Assembly (NCBI GenBank): GCA_023443345.1
Contig: JAEZUZ010000020.1
Location: forward strand, 1 to 9,653
Direction of reading: 5' to 3'
DNA: 9,653 bases
Origin: Bacillota bacterium
GTDB taxonomy: Bacteria; Bacillota; Clostridia; Peptostreptococcales; Acidaminobacteraceae
Shown: positions 6,961 to 9,653 of the stretch, piece by piece
Position numbering within the stretch: position 1 is the first letter of the stretch
How the letters are laid out: every line of letters starts with the position of its first letter
Program-made: the position numbers and the translations under genes
Notes under the pieces: generated by a model
The model's input: only the letters and a program-made list of their open reading frames with translations
The model's database searches: none
Told to the model about the DNA's origin: nothing

Positions 6961-6972
6961 TCAGGGATTTTT
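6945..6972. terminator. bidirectional rho-independent terminator shared by the sigma-54 operon and queH
   Basis: This is a perfect 28-bp palindrome: AAAAATCCCTGATT followed by its exact complement, giving a CCCTGA/TCAGGG stem with an A-tract on one side and a T-tract on the other. It works equally on either strand. The stop codon of the sigma gene (6958-6960) lies in its centre, and the stop codon of the convergent queH gene (6971-6973) overlaps its right edge. Confidence 0.92.
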
Positions 6973-7534
6973 AACTTGATTGAGCTTTCTTTTTCTTTTT
7001 TAACTTCATCTGGACGTATCTCTCTTCTTCACTAAAAATACATCCGCAGTACTTTTGCATATATAACCCCATTGCCCTAGCTCTGTTTAATCCATCATAG
7101 AACCTTGGCCTGAAGTCTCTATAAAAGAATGATGTCCCATATTTTTTAGCTACACTCTCTGCTACCTCAATCATCTTTTGATGATTTTGGTATGGACTGA
7201 CAAATAAAGTTGAACTAAATCCATCATATCCATTCTCACTGGCATACTTAGCAGCCTTATCAAATCTCATCTCATAGCACATACCACATCTATATGAAGT
7301 CTTGGCTACCTCTGGCAAAAATACTCTTAAGCCATAGTCTCCTTCTTCTATAAATTCGATATCCATTTTGTTAGAAATGTATTCAACTGCCGATTTCTTT
7401 CTACTCTCATACTCTGTGTATGGGTGTATATTTGGATTGTACCAGTATGCAGAAAATTCTATATTTTCTTCTTTTAACATATCTATGCATCCTACAGAAC
7501 AAGGACCACAGCAGACGTGTAAAAGTATCTTCAT
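6971..7534 (-). CDS. queH: epoxyqueuosine reductase QueH
   Basis: The 187-aa protein belongs to the QueH (DUF208) family, the iron-sulfur, cobalamin-independent enzyme that reduces epoxyqueuosine to queuosine at the wobble base of GUN-anticodon tRNAs (Tyr, His, Asn, Asp). Visible hallmarks are HVCCGPC (6-12), YNPNIHPYTEY (32-42), RCGMCYEMR (82-90) and QKYCGC (160-165). In the characterised QueH, paired CC and CxxC cysteines (here C8/C9 and C83/C86) hold the cluster, and the CxC pair (C163/C165) is redox-active. The C-terminus is a lysine-rich tail. The length is normal. The ATG at 7534 follows an AAGGAG ribosome site that begins only two bases after the 3' end of tRNA-Val, so the gene is almost certainly transcribed through that tRNA. 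It ends at the shared palindromic terminator. Confidence 0.95.
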   Translation of the reverse strand: MKILLHVCCGPCSVGCIDMLKEENIEFSAYWYNPNIHPYTEYESRKKSAVEYISNKMDIEFIEEGDYGLRVFLPEVAKTSYRCGMCYEMRFDKAAKYASENGYDGFSSTLFVSPYQNHQKMIEVAESVAKKYGTSFFYRDFRPRFYDGLNRARAMGLYMQKYCGCIFSEEERYVQMKLKKKKKAQSS

Positions 7535-7546
7535 ATATTCTCCTTA

Positions 7547-7619
7547 TGGGTGATAACGGACTCGAACCGCCGACCCCTACGATGTCAACGTAGTGCTCTC
7601 CCAACTGAGCTAACCACCC
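7547..7619 (-). tRNA. tRNA-Val (anticodon GAC)
   Basis: The 73-base cloverleaf is complete. The acceptor stem is GGGTGGT/ATCACCC (one G-T pair), the D stem GCTC/GAGC, and the anticodon stem CTACG/CGTAG with loop TTGACAT. The variable loop is GGGTC, and the T stem GGCGG/CCGTT carries loop TTCGAGT. The discriminator is A; CCA is not encoded and must be added. Anticodon GAC reads GUC/GUU valine codons. It lies 12 bases upstream of the queH start on the same strand. Confidence 0.96.
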
Positions 7620-7631
7620 TAATAATAAATC

Positions 7632-7640
7632 ATTATACCA
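7632..7640 (-). promoter_or_regulatory. extended -10 promoter for tRNA-Val and queH
   Basis: On the minus strand this reads TGGTATAAT, a perfect extended -10 (TGnTATAAT). It would start transcription around 7625, about six bases before the tRNA. The -35 at 17-bp spacing is weak (TATATC), as is common with extended -10 promoters. No separate queH promoter is possible in the 12 bases after the tRNA. Confidence 0.65.
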
Positions 7641-7690
7641 CAATCCGAATTTATGATATAGTAGTAATGATGAAAAGAAAAGAGGTAATT

Positions 7691-8518
7691 ATGATTCACT
7701 TATTTGTAGACGTTGATGGAACATTAATTGATGAAGAAACAAAAACTATTTGTCAAAGAAATAAAGAAGTGATAAAAGATTTCATAAGCAAGGGGCACAA
7801 GCTAAGTATTGCAACAGGCAGATCTGTCTACATCTGTGACAAAATTATTGATGAACTTGATATTGCTCACCCTGGTCACTATTTTGTAAATTTAAATGGT
7901 GCTGTTGCTTATGATTATAAATACAATCCATTGTATTCTAGCACTATAAAAACTAATAGACTAAGAGATATTATTCAAGTTGCAATTGACTATAAATATG
8001 GAATAAATCTATATACTCTAAATGGAATATATCTATATTTACCTGATGATGTTGAAAATCTTCTATTTAAGAATGCAAAGAACTTGACTCTTTTAAATAA
8101 GGATTCTCTTGAAGAATTTTTAAAAGAAAAAGCTGGTGAAATATTAAAAATTGAATTTCAATCCTCTGACTACCAAAGTCTAATAGATATGTACAATGAA
8201 ACTAAGGACCTATTTGAAGGTCTTGATATAGCGTTCTCATCTAAGAGATATTTTGAGCTTACAAACTCTGGAGTATCAAAGGGAACAGCAATCGAATATC
8301 TTCTTAAGCACGAACTAGAAGAAGGAACAATTGTAGCTACTATTGGAGATAGCCCAAATGACTTGACAATGATACAGCTAGATGTAGAGAGTTTTGCTGT
8401 AAAAAATGCAGAAGATATGATTTTAAAAAATGCAAAGACAATTACTAAAAGTACAGCAAAAGAGGGAGCTGTTGCTGAGGCTATAGAATATCTATTAGAA
8501 AAATATGGGGACAAGTAA
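7691..8518 (+). CDS. Cof-type HAD-superfamily phosphatase (HAD-IIB)
   Basis: The 275-aa cytoplasmic hydrolase has all four HAD motifs. Motif I is DVDGT (7-11; nucleophile D7, acid/base D9), motif II is SIATGR (39-44; T42), motif III is K197 in VSKGTA, and motif IV is GDSPND (219-224). A Cof-type cap domain occupies about residues 80-185. These Mg-dependent enzymes dephosphorylate sugar phosphates, nucleotides or flavin/pyridoxal phosphates; the substrate cannot be inferred here. The start at 7691 has an AGAGG ribosome site five bases upstream. The open frame extends back to 7550, but that would translate across the antisense of the tRNA gene and is rejected. The stop shares one base with the asnA start (TAATG at 8516-8520), so the two are cotranscribed, though no functional link with asparagine synthesis is evident. 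I see no good promoter; TATAGT at 7657-7662 is the best weak candidate. Confidence 0.92.
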   Translation: MIHLFVDVDGTLIDEETKTICQRNKEVIKDFISKGHKLSIATGRSVYICDKIIDELDIAHPGHYFVNLNGAVAYDYKYNPLYSSTIKTNRLRDIIQVAIDYKYGINLYTLNGIYLYLPDDVENLLFKNAKNLTLLNKDSLEEFLKEKAGEILKIEFQSSDYQSLIDMYNETKDLFEGLDIAFSSKRYFELTNSGVSKGTAIEYLLKHELEEGTIVATIGDSPNDLTMIQLDVESFAVKNAEDMILKNAKTITKSTAKEGAVAEAIEYLLEKYGDK

Positions 8519-9516
8519 TGAGAATACCTAGCGACTATGAATCAAAACTTTCTCTCTATGACACTCAAAGAGCAATTGTACTAATAAAGAATACATTTGA
8601 AAAAAAATTAGTTTCATCTCTAAATTTACTTAGAGTTTCTGCTCCTCTTTTTGTAACAGCAGATAGTGGACTCAATGATAATCTAAATGGCTATGAGAGA
8701 CCTGTAGATTTTGATATCCCATTTGTAAAAAGTAACGCCCAAGTAGTACACTCTCTTGCAAAGTGGAAAAGGCAAGCACTTAGTGACTATAATTTCTGGC
8801 AAGGTAAAGGTCTATATACAGATATGAATGCCATAAGAAGAGATGAAGAACTTGATAATATGCACTCTGTATATGTCGACCAATGGGACTGGGAAGCTGT
8901 TCTTAAGGACAACTCTAGAAATATCGAAACACTTAAGAATTATGTAAATAAGATTGTCCTTGCAATATATGAAACAAATGAAGTACTAAAAAATGCCTAT
9001 CCTGAACTTATAACAAAGATAGAAAGGGACGTATTTTTTATAACAACTCAGGAACTTGAGGATATGTTCCCATCTCTTACTCCTAAAGAAAGAGAATACG
9101 AAATAACAAAGGAACATAAAACAGTATGCCTTATGCAAATTGGAGGAAATCTAAAATCTGGAATTCCTCACGATGGCAGAGCTCCTGACTATGATGACTG
9201 GTCTCTAAATTGTGACATACTCTTTTACAATGAAGTGCTCGATTGTGCTTTTGAAGTAAGTTCGATGGGAATAAGAGTTGATTCAGAGTCTATGATAAGT
9301 CAACTTAAGGAAAAGAATTGCATGGATAGAGCTGAACTTCCGTTTCATAAAAAAGTAATAAACAATGAGCTTCCAAATACAATTGGTGGTGGAATTGGAC
9401 AATCAAGATTATGTATGCTACTTCTTGATAAGGTTCACATAGGAGAAGTTCAAAGTTCTATTTGGGATAAAAAAACTATAGAAACATGTAGAGAAAATAA
9501 TATTATTCTCTTATAA
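8518..9516 (+). CDS. asnA: aspartate-ammonia ligase (asparagine synthetase A)
   Basis: The 332-aa protein is full length for AsnA (E. coli 330 aa). AsnA makes asparagine from aspartate, ammonia and ATP, releasing AMP and PPi, on a class-II aminoacyl-tRNA-synthetase-like fold. Strongly conserved blocks are VVHSLAKWKRQ (76-86), LYTDMNAIRRDE (99-110), HSVYVDQWDWE (116-126), RAPDYDDW (221-228), FEVSSMGIRVD (245-255) and NTIGGGIGQSRL (287-298). Translation is coupled to the HAD gene by a TAATG overlap, with a GGGGAC ribosome site inside that gene. AsnA uses free ammonia rather than glutamine, which suits an anaerobe living on amino acids. No intrinsic terminator follows; the IS3-family element begins about 25 bases after the stop. 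Confidence 0.97.
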   Translation: MRIPSDYESKLSLYDTQRAIVLIKNTFEKKLVSSLNLLRVSAPLFVTADSGLNDNLNGYERPVDFDIPFVKSNAQVVHSLAKWKRQALSDYNFWQGKGLYTDMNAIRRDEELDNMHSVYVDQWDWEAVLKDNSRNIETLKNYVNKIVLAIYETNEVLKNAYPELITKIERDVFFITTQELEDMFPSLTPKEREYEITKEHKTVCLMQIGGNLKSGIPHDGRAPDYDDWSLNCDILFYNEVLDCAFEVSSMGIRVDSESMISQLKEKNCMDRAELPFHKKVINNELPNTIGGGIGQSRLCMLLLDKVHIGEVQSSIWDKKTIETCRENNIILL

Positions 9517-9540
9517 TATTGACATCAAAAAAGAAGGCTT

Positions 9541-9653
9541 AGGATACTATACCCTGTCAAGTACACAGCAAATAAAAAGATTATGAATATTTTAGTCTAT
9601 ACTCGATAGGAGATAAGTATCCTAAGGATTTTTGAATACGTTCAGTGTTGTAC
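9541..9653 (-). mobile_element. IS3-family insertion sequence, transposase-proximal end (rest beyond window)
   Basis: A transposase 3' end is followed by an IS3-type terminal sequence. Read on the plus strand, the end is ATACTATACCCTGTCAAGTA, which resembles the terminal repeats of Firmicutes IS3 elements. The outer boundary is estimated at 9541 and could be off by about 5 bases, because the other end and the target duplication are outside the window. Confidence 0.75.
9581..9653 (-). CDS. IS3-family transposase (OrfB, rve type), C-terminal fragment at window edge
   Basis: Only the last 23 codons and the stop (9581-9583) are visible. The peptide reads YNTERIQKSLGYLSP followed by IEYRLKYS. This is the typical C-terminus of IS3-group integrase-type transposases (YNxERIQxxLGxLSPxEYR), which lies just after the DDE catalytic core. 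The gene continues to the right of the window, so it cannot be said whether it is intact. Confidence 0.85.
   Translation of the reverse strand, partial: YNTERIQKSLGYLSPIEYRLKYS

Noticed and set aside
7407..7643. Minus-strand open frame across the tRNA and the queH start
   Set aside because: It reads through the tRNA gene in an arbitrary frame and then out of frame through queH.
7550..7690. Extended N-terminus of the HAD protein starting at 7550
   Set aside because: It would be translated from the antisense of tRNA-Val. HAD motif I begins right after the ATG at 7691, which has a proper ribosome site.
8170..8514. Minus-strand open frame of 114 codons within the HAD gene
   Set aside because: It is the shadow of the HAD motif III/IV coding region and has no independent signals.

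Overview
The window is very AT-rich. Strong AGGAGG-type ribosome binding sites, ATGA/TAATG gene junctions, a PRD/PTS-type regulator, a CitMHS transporter, QueH and AsnA all suggest a low-GC, probably anaerobic Firmicute of the Clostridia/Tissierellia kind. The species cannot be named from the sequence alone.

Layout. Positions 1-1653 (minus) hold most of a PRD-domain transcription regulator that runs off the left edge. Across a 111-bp gap, a PAS/AAA+/Fis activator of sigma-54 RNA polymerase reads rightward (1765-3093). After a 36-bp palindrome and a convincing -24/-12 promoter comes a tightly packed four-gene operon (3259-6960): a CitMHS-type organic-acid/metal transporter, an AtuA-family (DUF1446) enzyme, its detached AtuA C-terminal ferredoxin-like domain, and a very short sigma-54 factor. 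The operon ends in a perfect 28-bp palindromic terminator shared with the convergent queH gene. queH lies directly behind a tRNA-Val(GAC) gene. On the plus strand follow a Cof-type HAD phosphatase and asnA, overlapping by one base. The right edge holds the end of an IS3-family insertion sequence whose transposase runs off the window.

How it works together. Region 1765-6960 looks like a self-contained sigma-54 circuit. It has its own activator, its own -24/-12 promoter, the catabolic genes, and its own sigma factor as last gene, which would give positive feedback. The sigma factor (247 aa) keeps a region-I-like N-terminus, the long helix/HTH and the RpoN box. It lacks about 200 residues that carry region II and most of the core-binding domain in normal RpoN. 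The activator has a variant sigma-contact loop (GSFTNA instead of GAFTGA), which may match this unusual sigma. The substrate is probably a carboxylic acid taken up by the CitMHS protein and processed by the split AtuA pair, but it cannot be identified from sequence. This sigma/activator/operon unit is the most novel item in the window.
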